NCBI GenBank assembly: GCA_958451705.1 | Contig: CAUDRD010000011.1 | Location: 1 to 14,631, forward strand | Direction: 5' to 3' | DNA from: an uncultured Oscillospiraceae bacterium | GTDB taxonomy: Bacteria > Bacillota > Clostridia > Oscillospirales > Acutalibacteraceae | DNA: 14,631 bases | Part shown: piece after piece, positions 6,132-14,047 of the stretch | Position numbering within the stretch: position 1 is the first letter of the stretch | Layout of the letters: each line of letters opens with the position of its first letter | Notes under the pieces: generated by a model | Told to the model about the DNA's origin: nothing | Databases searched by the model: none | Seen by the model: only the letters and a program-made list of their open reading frames with translations | Made by a program: the position numbers and the translations under genes

Positions 6132-6137
6132 TTGGGC

Positions 6138-6337
6138 GGATACTGTGAAGCGTTGGTAAAAATGCTGTCATTTACTCCGCTTATACGGATGTTTTGTATT
6201 CAATTTTTTAGAAAAGGAGTGGTTATAAAAACGTAGAAGTAAATTATTACTCGGCTTTTTATGCAACTCATTAGCTGTTGACGCATAAGCCGAAAGGTAC
6301 GGTGATGCAAACATTTAAAATGAAAAGAGGTAATGAA
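6138..6337 (+). ncRNA. Long 5' leader with several alternative stem-loops (candidate cis-regulatory RNA, class unknown)
   Basis: The leader contains a small hairpin GCGTT-GGTAAA-AATGC (6150-6165). A CU-rich ACTCCGC (6174-6180) can pair with GCGGA (6136-6140, only partly transcribed), with CGGA (6186-6189) or with GGAGT (6216-6220). A strong hairpin pairs TCGGCTT and ATGC (6251-6264, 3-nt bulge) with GCAT and AAGCCGA (6283-6293) around an 18-nt loop. The right arm of that hairpin has a competing downstream partner (CGG 6300-6302, ATGC 6305-6308). A ribosome-site-like AAAAGGAG at 6212-6219 has no standard start codon after it. I cannot match this to a known riboswitch, and no terminator is obvious within it. 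Confidence 0.4.
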
Positions 6338-9300
6338 ATGAAAACTTCTAAAAGAGTACTGAGCGTCTTTATGGCTATGCTTATGGTCATAATGAGCGTT
6401 AGTGCCGGCTTTGTAGCTTTTGCGGCTGAAGACCCATGGGATACTCTAGCAAATGCCCTCAAAAGCGAAAATGTTGCAAACGCTTCATATGGTTCAAATG
6501 GTTATATGACAACCGTCAGCGACCCTACCGGCGATGTTGAAAAAGCAGCTGATGCTTTTTGGGAAGTAGCTAAAACAATTGCCGATGTAGGAAACAAAAA
6601 TGACGATAGCGGCACTAATCAGCCACGTTCAGCTGCTGGAGTTGCCAAGAAAATCAAGACCGAACTCCAAAACCGTATGGGTGAGGCATTTGCACAGTAT
6701 AATGTTAACTCCGTAATCGACAAATTTGTTGGTGGAATGACAAGCAATAACCGTGGCAGCAGTAACCCTGGCAATAGAGATTATGGATTGGTAATTACAA
6801 AAGACATCGGAAGCGTTTTGATGTCTTATGGTTCGCTGAAAGATTTGCCGGACAGCATCAATACAACTGTTACATATAAATGGTCTCATGGAGTTAATTC
6901 CAGTGGTTGGATTTTCATGACATATTGGAATTATCTTACCGGTATGGAAAAAACTGAGGGTGGAGCAAACACTGAAATTTCTGCCGCCCTTAAAGCTTTC
7001 GGCGCTTATTTCACCGATGATCTTCTTGCTACAAACCTTCTCACAATGAATTCTGCTGAGCTTAGTGAGCTTGCTAAAAAGAATCAGGCTGCTGTTGATG
7101 CTCTCGGCGGTGTTTGGGGACAGGAAGCAATAATAGATCACTTCTTCGGTGATAAAGATGCTATCGAGACCTTTATAAATGCCACAATCCATGCCCGCGA
7201 CAACAAGCTCGCTGAAGAGTATTTAGTTGCAATAAAGGATAAGATGGATAAAAATAATCCCGTAGGAATGGATCTTGAATCACTCAAGTCTCTTCTTGAC
7301 GAGATGTCTACTCTTAGATCTAACTTTAATGCTTGCGTTCAAGAGGCTAAGGATGCCGCTCTTGCAAAGGTTGGCCTTACAGTTGAAGAGATTGACAGCT
7401 ATATCACTTCTGTAAACGAAGAGAAAGAAGTTCTGGAACTTCAGGGCTTTAAGGCAACAATTGACACTACAATCGGCGGCCTTGTTATCGAAGGCAACGA
7501 TGAGCAGACAATTCTCGATGCTCTCAAGGTAGTTAAAGAGCAGTATGAAATGGTTACAAAGCGCACACAGGCTGCCGTTGACCGTGTATTTACAGACGGT
7601 ACAGGCTATGTAACAGATTTCATTAAAGCTGCTGAGCTTGAAATTGACTTTATTCATCTTAATGAAGCTGCTCTTGTTGATTACTTTGTATATTTCAACG
7701 CCGACCTTTTCGGAATGGACCTTACAAAGATTTCAACAGATGAGCTTATTGACAATTATCTCAAGACTGCAGAAGAAAAGGTTGCTGCAATCAACGCATA
7801 TGATCAGGTAACAATCAACCGTGTATTCGGTGAGAAATATGCCGAGATTACAGCCTATGTTGATTCTATCTATGCAACTCTTACTGCACGTTTAGAATCT
7901 CAGATTAGTGAGATTGTAGACAACTACAACGATGTTGGAACAGTTAACCTTCTTAACCACAATGAGGTTAAAGAGGCTATCGGCGCAGTTGAAGCGAGAA
8001 TTTGGGACGTTATCTCAAATCGTGCTTCTGAAGAGCTTAAAGCCGATTATGCAAAGGTTGCTCCCATGACAGAAGCTCTTGCAGAATACAACGCCAACTT
8101 CTATGCTTATTATATTAAGACAGAGATGGAATATCCTTCTCGTGCTCCTATGGCAGGCGATGTTGCAAGAACATCTGATGAGGTTTATAAAGTAACCAAC
8201 GAAAAGCTTAACACAGTTATTACAAAGCTTGACTCCCTTATGGGTAATGAGGCTCTTGCTCCTGTGCTTGGCACTAAAGGCTCTATTTCCGATCTTGTCA
8301 AGAGCGCTATTAACGACAATCTCTATACCGACGCAATGGTTAACAAGCTTGTTACAACCATTTATCCTATGATTGTTGATAACCTTAAGGATATGGTTTT
8401 CACAGAGATTCTCGGTGTAAAGATTACCGGTTCGCTGGTTCTCGGTGCTTTCGACGGAATGGGACTTTATGTATATCCCAATAATCTTACTAAGGCAATC
8501 GATGCAAATCGTTATCCCGAAGCTGTTGCAGCTCTTAACGCTGCTGGACAGGACTGGACGAAGTTCGATTCTACAGTTACTTGGGGCGTACATGATAAAG
8601 ATACCTTTATCGCTGCTGTAGGTCAGGCCCTCGGCGGACTTACTCCCATTATCAAAACTGCTCTTACAGATAAGAATTTCTCGGGTAAGATATTAGATAT
8701 TATATTTACCTCGGTAAATCTTAATATCACTCATATGGATCTCTACAACAACGCAATTCTTCCTCTTCTTGAGGTTCTCGAATGCGAAAATGTAGTTCCT
8801 ACAAGCACATTTAACACTTATAATACATCTGAAGAGATGTTTACAGCTATTCTCAATCCGCTTCTTACCTGGGTTGACAAAGTAGCTGATGCACCTGTAT
8901 CAAGTCTCATAGATGTTCTTCCAAAGATTGCATATATCCTTGACCATGATATGATTACCACAGCTATGCAGGCTACTAAAGTTGACGCTACGGTTATGGG
9001 AATAAATGTTCTCGGTATAGCCGGTATAGAAGATGGCAGTCTTTACGGTATAATTAAGTTTGCTCTTCCCAGCATGGATCTTTCAATGCTCGGAGATATG
9101 AACAAAATTATCACCATGGTTCTCGGCATGGTAGCTCCTGATTCAAATCTTGTGCTTCCCACAATTAATCAGGCAATCCTTGCAAGCCACGGCCAAATGA
9201 TTTCAGGTGTTGCAAGCGGACGTACAGGCGGAACACGCTATCAGCTTGTAACAGATAAGGCGGATACACTTCTTGCAGTTCTCCGCTATGTTCTTCCTCT

Positions 9301-11680
9301 TCTGGGCGATTCTGACGTTGTAAACTCTGTATTGTCACTTGTAAGCTCCTTTACCGGTTCTGAAATTAATCTCAGTGAGGATATCCTCAAGATAATCAAT
9401 GGTATCGGACTTAACACTGAAAACGTTATCTGTGCAATTACAGAGCTTCTCATTCCTTATGAGGATTATGCTTCTAAGGAAATCGAGTACGCTTTCTCCG
9501 ACAAAGTCGGTGAGGCAATAAATAATGTAACCTATACTAACGACTGGACAAAGGACAAGGCTCAGTATTTTGCTGATCACCTTTCAGGTTATATTGATAA
9601 CCTCATCCTCGTTCTCCAGGGCAGCGGAGCTCCCACTCTCAGCGAGCTTATTAAGGGTTATATTACAGGCAACATTTATACAAATGCTACTGTTACCAGC
9701 ATAGTCCTTATGATCAAAGACGCTCTTGCAGGTGTCGGCATTGACCTTGCTCCCGTTCTCGGTGCAATCGGTCTTGATATTTCCAGCTGGGACGAGGTTA
9801 AGGAAGGCTATAACTGGGGCTTCACAGATGGCGATAAGGACGGCTTCGCAGCTGCTCTTACAAAGGCCTTTAAGCCCTTTGCACCTGTTCTTGCAGCAGT
9901 TTTTGCCGGTGAAGATTTCGATATTCTTGGAACAGCTAAGATAAACGGCTATTACGGATATCAGAACGGTATTATTCCGATGCTCGAGGCATTTGGATGT
10001 AATCCCGATGACATTCTTTCCGCTGATGAATATGTTGCAGCGGTTAAGGCCGACGAGGATGCAGCTCTCAGCGCAATCCTTAAGCCTGTTCTCAACCTTG
10101 TTGAAGCTATCTATAACGATCCGGTCAACAAGCTTCTTGAGATCCTTCCCAATGCACTTTACTTCATCAACAGCGATGGACTCCAGGTAAGCGTTGAAAA
10201 TGCCGCTCAGGCAGCATTTGTAATGCTTGATACAGCTCGTCCGATTTATGACATCAGCTTTAACCTTGATCTTGATATCACTCAGATCATCATCAATGCT
10301 CTTTCTAAGCTCGAAATAAACGGACAGCCTGTAAATATTAAGATTCCGTTCCTTTACGATCTTAATATGCTTACAGTCGGAACTGTTACAGAGTATACTT
10401 CGAAGTCAGGCAAAACTGCATATCGTCTTGCTGATGCAGATAAGGCTGACGTTATTACAGTGCTTATGCGTAACCTTATAGAGCTTGCTTTCTATGAGGA
10501 TAACATCAACACAGTAGCAGATATAATTGCTAACAAGATAAACATGAGCGCTCAACTCAATAAGAATCTTCGCGACATTCTCAATGTTCTTGCGAGACTT
10601 TATAAAGAGGATAATGGCGTAGATAAGACACTTAATGCCATCTATGTTCTCTTCAGAGGAACAGATACTACTCTTGATAACTCAGTTTCGATTATTAAGG
10701 GCTTCAATGAGCGCTGGAGCGCAGTTTTCCAGAAGTTCTATAACAGCGGAAACTCCTACCTTGTAGAGCTCGCCAAGTTCGCCGATAAGACCCTCGACAC
10801 TATCAGTCTCGGCCTCATCAACGGCAGCGGCGTAGGCACAAACGGACTCATTGATTTCTTCTCAAAACTCACTGCACTCTTCCAGGGCAAAGTATATGAG
10901 ATTTCAATTGACCGTACAGAGGCTTTCGTTCTCGAAGGACAGACAACTACACTTAAAGCTACAGTTGGACCTTCTGTTGCTAAGAATAAGAACGTTATCT
11001 GGGCTTCCACCAACACTAACGTTGCTACAGTTGAGGGCGGAGTTGTAACAGCTGTTGCACCCGGTGAAACTCTCATTACTGCAACAACAGAAGACGGTGG
11101 ATATACAGTAAGCTGTGTTGTAACTGTTCGTGCTGATAAGACCGCTCTTACTGCAGCAGTTAACGCTGTAAACGGCGCAGGCCTTACAGATGAGCAGATT
11201 ACCGAAGAGCTTTCAGCAGCTCTTGAGACAGCAAACTTTGTTCTTAACAGCGAGCTTGCTACTCAGGCAACAATTAACGCTGCACGTGACGAGCTTCTCA
11301 AAGCTTTCTATGCAATCGATCTTGGCACAAGAGTTACTGATGTAACAATCACTCAGAACGGAGCTCCCGTTGGTGAGGTTGTATATCAGAAGGTTTCCTG
11401 GGCTAAGAGGTGGAACAGCACTCCCGTTACACTCGGTCTCAGCGTTAACGAAGGCGCTGACATTAAGAGCGTAAGCTGGGAATATGCAAAATGGTCCGCT
11501 AACGATCAGCAGGCTACAATCGCAGCTTCCGAAGACGGTATGAGTGCTGTTATTACAGCTACAAACGGCATCGGTGCACGTTCAGCCTGGATCCAGGTTA
11601 CTGTTGAAGACGTATACGGCAACAAGATCACATCTGATCCTGTAAAGGTACGTTTCTACAACTGGGATTGGCAGAAATAA
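6338..11680 (+). CDS. Giant secreted repeat protein with Big2 and FIVAR-like C-terminal domains
   Basis: A 1780-residue extracellular protein of unknown function. The ATG at 6338 follows AAGAGG with 7-nt spacing. A signal peptide covers residues 1 to about 28 (basic start, hydrophobic core, A-F-A cleavage). Residues 29-640 look mainly helical, with a recurring R-V-F motif (D/N-R-V-F). Two diverged copies of a large unit follow at about 648-1042 and 1098-1439, each with a W-G-x-x-D-K-D/F block, Y-x-N-x-I-x-P-x-L-E-x-x-x-C and I-L-x-P-x-L. A Big2-like Ig domain lies at 1519-1600, a FIVAR-like three-helix segment at 1601-1661, and a terminal beta domain at 1662-1780 ending N-W-D-W-Q-K. No LPxTG, SLH, dockerin or C-terminal membrane helix is seen, so retention at the surface would need another route. 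Enzyme motifs are absent. Strong CTT/CTC, GCT and ACA codon bias suggests high expression. An adhesin or structural surface role is inference. Confidence 0.85.
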   Translation: MKTSKRVLSVFMAMLMVIMSVSAGFVAFAAEDPWDTLANALKSENVANASYGSNGYMTTVSDPTGDVEKAADAFWEVAKTIADVGNKNDDSGTNQPRSAAGVAKKIKTELQNRMGEAFAQYNVNSVIDKFVGGMTSNNRGSSNPGNRDYGLVITKDIGSVLMSYGSLKDLPDSINTTVTYKWSHGVNSSGWIFMTYWNYLTGMEKTEGGANTEISAALKAFGAYFTDDLLATNLLTMNSAELSELAKKNQAAVDALGGVWGQEAIIDHFFGDKDAIETFINATIHARDNKLAEEYLVAIKDKMDKNNPVGMDLESLKSLLDEMSTLRSNFNACVQEAKDAALAKVGLTVEEIDSYITSVNEEKEVLELQGFKATIDTTIGGLVIEGNDEQTILDALKVVKEQYEMVTKRTQAAVDRVFTDGTGYVTDFIKAAELEIDFIHLNEAALVDYFVYFNADLFGMDLTKISTDELIDNYLKTAEEKVAAINAYDQVTINRVFGEKYAEITAYVDSIYATLTARLESQISEIVDNYNDVGTVNLLNHNEVKEAIGAVEARIWDVISNRASEELKADYAKVAPMTEALAEYNANFYAYYIKTEMEYPSRAPMAGDVARTSDEVYKVTNEKLNTVITKLDSLMGNEALAPVLGTKGSISDLVKSAINDNLYTDAMVNKLVTTIYPMIVDNLKDMVFTEILGVKITGSLVLGAFDGMGLYVYPNNLTKAIDANRYPEAVAALNAAGQDWTKFDSTVTWGVHDKDTFIAAVGQALGGLTPIIKTALTDKNFSGKILDIIFTSVNLNITHMDLYNNAILPLLEVLECENVVPTSTFNTYNTSEEMFTAILNPLLTWVDKVADAPVSSLIDVLPKIAYILDHDMITTAMQATKVDATVMGINVLGIAGIEDGSLYGIIKFALPSMDLSMLGDMNKIITMVLGMVAPDSNLVLPTINQAILASHGQMISGVASGRTGGTRYQLVTDKADTLLAVLRYVLPLLGDSDVVNSVLSLVSSFTGSEINLSEDILKIINGIGLNTENVICAITELLIPYEDYASKEIEYAFSDKVGEAINNVTYTNDWTKDKAQYFADHLSGYIDNLILVLQGSGAPTLSELIKGYITGNIYTNATVTSIVLMIKDALAGVGIDLAPVLGAIGLDISSWDEVKEGYNWGFTDGDKDGFAAALTKAFKPFAPVLAAVFAGEDFDILGTAKINGYYGYQNGIIPMLEAFGCNPDDILSADEYVAAVKADEDAALSAILKPVLNLVEAIYNDPVNKLLEILPNALYFINSDGLQVSVENAAQAAFVMLDTARPIYDISFNLDLDITQIIINALSKLEINGQPVNIKIPFLYDLNMLTVGTVTEYTSKSGKTAYRLADADKADVITVLMRNLIELAFYEDNINTVADIIANKINMSAQLNKNLRDILNVLARLYKEDNGVDKTLNAIYVLFRGTDTTLDNSVSIIKGFNERWSAVFQKFYNSGNSYLVELAKFADKTLDTISLGLINGSGVGTNGLIDFFSKLTALFQGKVYEISIDRTEAFVLEGQTTTLKATVGPSVAKNKNVIWASTNTNVATVEGGVVTAVAPGETLITATTEDGGYTVSCVVTVRADKTALTAAVNAVNGAGLTDEQITEELSAALETANFVLNSELATQATINAARDELLKAFYAIDLGTRVTDVTITQNGAPVGEVVYQKVSWAKRWNSTPVTLGLSVNEGADIKSVSWEYAKWSANDQQATIAASEDGMSAVITATNGIGARSAWIQVTVEDVYGNKITSDPVKVRFYNWDWQK
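8279..9463 (+). repeat. Large internal protein repeat, copy 1 (residues about 648-1042)
   Basis: First copy of a long diverged in-protein duplication. Anchors are S-I-S-D-L-V-K near 650, W749-G-V-H-D-K-D-T-F, Y803-N-N-A-I-L-P-L-L-E-V-L-E-C, I838-L-N-P-L-L and Y968-Q-L-V-T-D-K-A-D. It carries roughly 40 extra residues before W749 compared with copy 2. Confidence 0.75.
9629..10654 (+). repeat. Large internal protein repeat, copy 2 (residues about 1098-1439)
   Basis: Second copy, with matching anchors T-L-S-E-L-I-K near 1102, W1160-G-F-T-D-G-D-K-D-G-F, Y1208-Q-N-G-I-I-P-M-L-E-A-F-G-C, I1247-L-K-P-V-L and Y1362-R-L-A-D-A-D-K-A-D. The offset between copies is 394-411 residues along most of the unit. 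DNA identity is clearly low, so the duplication is old. Confidence 0.75.
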
Positions 11681-11726
11681 CATCTTTGATGTAGATTCTG
11701 TTCAAACTGAATAACTCATAAAAAGG

Positions 11727-11757
11727 CGTCTGCGGCTTTTAGCCGCAGACGTTTTTA
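11727..11757 (+). terminator. Strong intrinsic terminator of the giant secreted protein gene
   Basis: A perfect 11-bp GC-rich stem CGTCTGCGGCT (11727-11737) / AGCCGCAGACG (11741-11751) with a TTT loop is followed by TTTTTAT, 46 nt after the stop codon. An A run before the stem may also let it stop minus-strand transcription. Confidence 0.92.
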
Positions 11758-11798
11758 TGGTATAAACGGGAAATTTAAAAATATAAAAAATTAAAATT

Positions 11799-11830
11799 AA
11801 ACCCGCAAACCATTTTTGATTTACGGGTTT
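11799..11830. repeat. Imperfect stem-loop, diverged copy of the hairpin at 12038-12070
   Basis: AAACCCGCAAA and TTTACGGGTTT pair with two mismatches around a T-rich loop. The sequence is almost the same as the perfect hairpin 240 bp to the right, in direct orientation. It may be a decayed terminator copy or one flank of a duplicated segment. Confidence 0.6.
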
Positions 11831-11868
11831 GAGACTGTAGAAAAACCTTAAATTTAGCACAAAAAATC

Positions 11869-11921
11869 GGCTCCCTTGTGTAAAGGGAGCAGTCAAAGCG
11901 TAAGATATGACTGAGGGATTG
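11869..11921. repeat. Dispersed palindromic element (MITE/REP-like) of the type common in gut Clostridia
   Basis: Two adjacent stem-loops: GCTCCCTT-GTGTA-AAGGGAGC (11870-11890) and AGTCA-(12 nt)-TGACT (11891-11912), followed by GAGGGATTG. I recall this pattern as a short non-coding element scattered through Ruminococcaceae-like genomes. That recognition is from memory and was not searched. The rest of the 11758-12037 gap is AT-rich with no gene visible. Confidence 0.6.
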
Positions 11922-12037
11922 CATAAGAAAAACCTTGATAATACAATACTTTTCTCTGTTTTTCTCCGCACTGCTTAATTGCACGAAACAGCGCCTTGAA
12001 GATTGTTATGACAATAAATTGACTTTATTGGCAAACT

Positions 12038-12070
12038 AAAACCCGCAAATCATATTGATTTGCGGGTTTT
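12038..12070. terminator. Perfect stem-loop, terminator of the minus-strand GDPD gene (possibly bidirectional)
   Basis: A 15-bp perfect stem AAAACCCGCAAATCA/TGATTTGCGGGTTTT with a 3-nt loop lies 18 nt after the stop of the GDPD-like gene. It ends in T runs on both strands. Confidence 0.85.
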
Positions 12071-12088
12071 AAAATAATCTCAATAATC

Positions 12089-12886
12089 TCAATTTTTCGA
12101 TTGCTTCTCAATAATATCAGTAAGCAGGTCAGGGTTTCGGGTTGTAATATTATCGGGAGCTTCGGCAAGGGCGATGTACATATCGTCTTCATTGTCTACC
12201 GTCCAAAGAGAAACAAGAAGATTTTTGTCGTGCATTTTAACTATCATCTCTTCGGATACAAGACGGTAATTGATGTTAATACCTATAGCTCCGCAATCTG
12301 TAATTGTTTTAGCGATAGAATCCAAATACGAATCACTTTTTATCCTTATGGGATTGGGATATACATTGAGATAGTATGGAATGTTCGGGCAGGAATTTTT
12401 CACATTTTTAGCTTCTTCTTCAAAAACGCCTGTGAAGAAGAGCTGCTCAGTTACATCATACTTTTCAGCAAGCTCCTGTATTATAGGCAGGTTTGAGAAT
12501 TCCTTGAGGTCAAGGTTTGCCCTTGCAGGATACTTTTTTAATACGCTGAAAAATTCTTCAAGGGAAATATATTCGCTTTCTTCGCTTTTGACTTCATTGT
12601 GACTGAGAACCGGTTTTCCCGAATCAGTAAACCGTACATCAACTTCTATAACTCCGTTTCCTATAAAATTCAGGGACTTTATTATAGACTCCATAGTGTT
12701 AGGAGTTGTATCTAATGCTCCTGCATGGGCGGTGACTGTAAATCCGTCGGGAAGATTCAGCTCTGCAAGCTTTGCCTGTTTCAGAGCTTTCTTTTCTGAG
12801 AGAGTGAACACTGCAAACACCACTGATACCAAAATAAGAACTGACGCAATGACTGATGCCAATATTTTAAGCTTTTTACTTTTCAA
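12089..12886 (-). CDS. Membrane-anchored GDPD-fold (glycerophosphodiester phosphodiesterase-like) protein with a divergent active site
   Basis: A 265-residue protein with a basic N-terminus and one transmembrane helix (about 7-28), then an extracellular PI-PLC-like TIM barrel. GDPD marks are T-A-H54-A-G, P-N-T at 62-64, I-E81-V-D83-V, L-S-H96-N, N-L-D-L-K-E around 124-129 and W-T-V-D at 228-231. Canonical GDPDs have H-R-G, P-E-N-T and H-D; here the Arg is Ala55, the PENT Glu is Thr and the Asp is Asn97, while both histidines and the E-x-D metal pair remain. It may cleave an unusual phosphodiester or have lost activity. The TTG at 12886 follows AGGGAG with 7-nt spacing and overlaps the kinase gene by 11 nt; an upstream TTG at 12916 lacks such support. 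Confidence 0.82.
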   Translation of the reverse strand: MKSKKLKILASVIASVLILVSVVFAVFTLSEKKALKQAKLAELNLPDGFTVTAHAGALDTTPNTMESIIKSLNFIGNGVIEVDVRFTDSGKPVLSHNEVKSEESEYISLEEFFSVLKKYPARANLDLKEFSNLPIIQELAEKYDVTEQLFFTGVFEEEAKNVKNSCPNIPYYLNVYPNPIRIKSDSYLDSIAKTITDCGAIGININYRLVSEEMIVKMHDKNLLVSLWTVDNEDDMYIALAEAPDNITTRNPDLLTDIIEKQSKN

Positions 12887-14003
12887 TTTCAAACTCCCTG
12901 CAAATGCGTGAAACAATTGCTTTCATTTCATCAAATTTCCTTTCGATATCAGCGACCAGTGCAAACTGTGTATGGCATCTGTCAAGATTGTGTTCAGGGT
13001 ATGTAATTTTAAAATATGTATCACCGTTAAGGTAATCTTCCAGGAATCTCATTCCGCATTCAAATGTCATAAGCTTTGCAGAGAAGGGGAGATATTCGAT
13101 CTCCGTCTTAGTGAGGCTCTTGCCTGCGGATTCAAGATAGCCTCTGCAATACTGTTCGAAAAGATTAAGGTCAAGGTATACAAGACTTAAATCTTTTTCA
13201 TCTTCGGCAGCGTGATTTGCACCGAAACGGATGCTGTCGCCGAAATCGTAAAGGGAGGAGCCCGGCATTACCGTATCAAGGTCTATAACGCAAATTCCCT
13301 TATCTGTTTTATTATCGAACATTACGTTGTTAAGCTTTGTGTCATTGTGGGTAACTCTCATGGGAAGCTTTCCTTCTGCAATAAGGTCAACTACAACGTG
13401 GGTGTCGCCTTCATGCTCCTGAGCGAATTTGACTTCCTCTTTGACGCTGTCAAGTCTGCCGGCTGCGTTTTTCTTTACGGCTTCCATAAGGTCGTTGTAC
13501 CTTGAAACAGTGTTATGGAAGTTTGGTATAGTCTCATGGAGACTGTCTGCGGGATAATCAGCAAGAAGACGCTGGAAATTGCCGAAAGCTACGGCTGAGT
13601 TATAAAAGACAATCGGATTTTCTATAGCCTGGCAGGTGTATGCATCAGTTATAAAGTTGTAGCATCTCCAGTATCTGTTATCCTTTGAAACAAAATATGG
13701 CATATTGTCTTTTGTTTTAATTACGTTTAATGTCTCCCTTTCGGGGTTTCCGCCGTTTTCTACTATAATGTTATGGAGATACTCGGTAACGCCTACAACG
13801 TTTTCCATAAGCTTATCGGGATCAGTAAACACATATGTGTTTATTTGCTGAAGAAGATATGCTTTATATTCTCCGTCATGGTCAAATTCAAGAACATAAG
13901 TATTATTAATGTGTCCGTTATGTATGCAATAATATCCGGTATATGCTCCGGGAAAATCATAATGTTCTTTAATTTCCTCAATGTCAAAAACAGGTTTTGT
14001 CAA
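12876..14003 (-). CDS. nahK: N-acetylhexosamine 1-kinase (NahK-type phosphotransferase, APH fold)
   Basis: A 375-residue cytoplasmic kinase of the aminoglycoside phosphotransferase fold, matching my memory of bifidobacterial NahK over most of its length. NahK phosphorylates GlcNAc or GalNAc at C1 to feed amino-sugar salvage. Motifs: G-H-I-N-N-T-Y near 30-36, L-L-Q-Q-I-N at 50-55, the catalytic loop R-V-T-H219-N-D221-T-K-L-N-N226 and the metal motif I-D241-L-D243-T-V-M-P-G, then Y-D-F-G-D-S-I-R-F-G. The C-terminal block E-C-G-M-R-F-L-E-D-Y-L and Y-P-E-H-N-L is also NahK-like. The start is a TTG at 14001-14003 with an in-frame TAA two codons upstream and only a distant AAAGG, so initiation may be weak. 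The GDPD gene overlaps its 3' end. No lacto-N-biose phosphorylase or UDP-sugar gene is in view. Confidence 0.85.
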   Translation of the reverse strand: MTKPVFDIEEIKEHYDFPGAYTGYYCIHNGHINNTYVLEFDHDGEYKAYLLQQINTYVFTDPDKLMENVVGVTEYLHNIIVENGGNPERETLNVIKTKDNMPYFVSKDNRYWRCYNFITDAYTCQAIENPIVFYNSAVAFGNFQRLLADYPADSLHETIPNFHNTVSRYNDLMEAVKKNAAGRLDSVKEEVKFAQEHEGDTHVVVDLIAEGKLPMRVTHNDTKLNNVMFDNKTDKGICVIDLDTVMPGSSLYDFGDSIRFGANHAAEDEKDLSLVYLDLNLFEQYCRGYLESAGKSLTKTEIEYLPFSAKLMTFECGMRFLEDYLNGDTYFKITYPEHNLDRCHTQFALVADIERKFDEMKAIVSRICREFEIEK

Positions 14004-14047
14004 GATTTACACAGCCTTTCGGTGAAATATATTTTTATATCCTTACA

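Noticed and set aside
6260..6310. ACGCATAAGCC followed by a GG-rich turn recalls part of the c-di-GMP-I (GEMM) riboswitch
   Set aside because: The upstream half with CACGCACAGGGCAAACC and the tetraloop-receptor layout are absent, so only a short chance resemblance remains.
6278..6337. Upstream in-frame codons (6278, 6320) as start of the giant protein
   Set aside because: They would place about 6-20 polar residues before a standard signal peptide, and 6278 lies within the strong leader hairpin. The ATG at 6338 has the ribosome site.
6629..8593. Long minus-strand open frames (up to 192 codons) inside the giant gene
   Set aside because: They mirror the biased codon use of the plus-strand gene, have no ribosome site, and their products show no domain pattern.
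11702..11984. Minus-strand frames of 69-89 codons after the giant gene
   Set aside because: They are read through a terminator and the palindromic element; peptides such as N-P-S-V-I-S-Y-A-L-T-A-P-F are typical spurious products of that element.
12887..12916. TTG at 12916 as start of the GDPD-like gene
   Set aside because: It has no ribosome site and would extend the overlap with nahK to 41 nt. The TTG at 12886 follows AGGGAG at ideal spacing.
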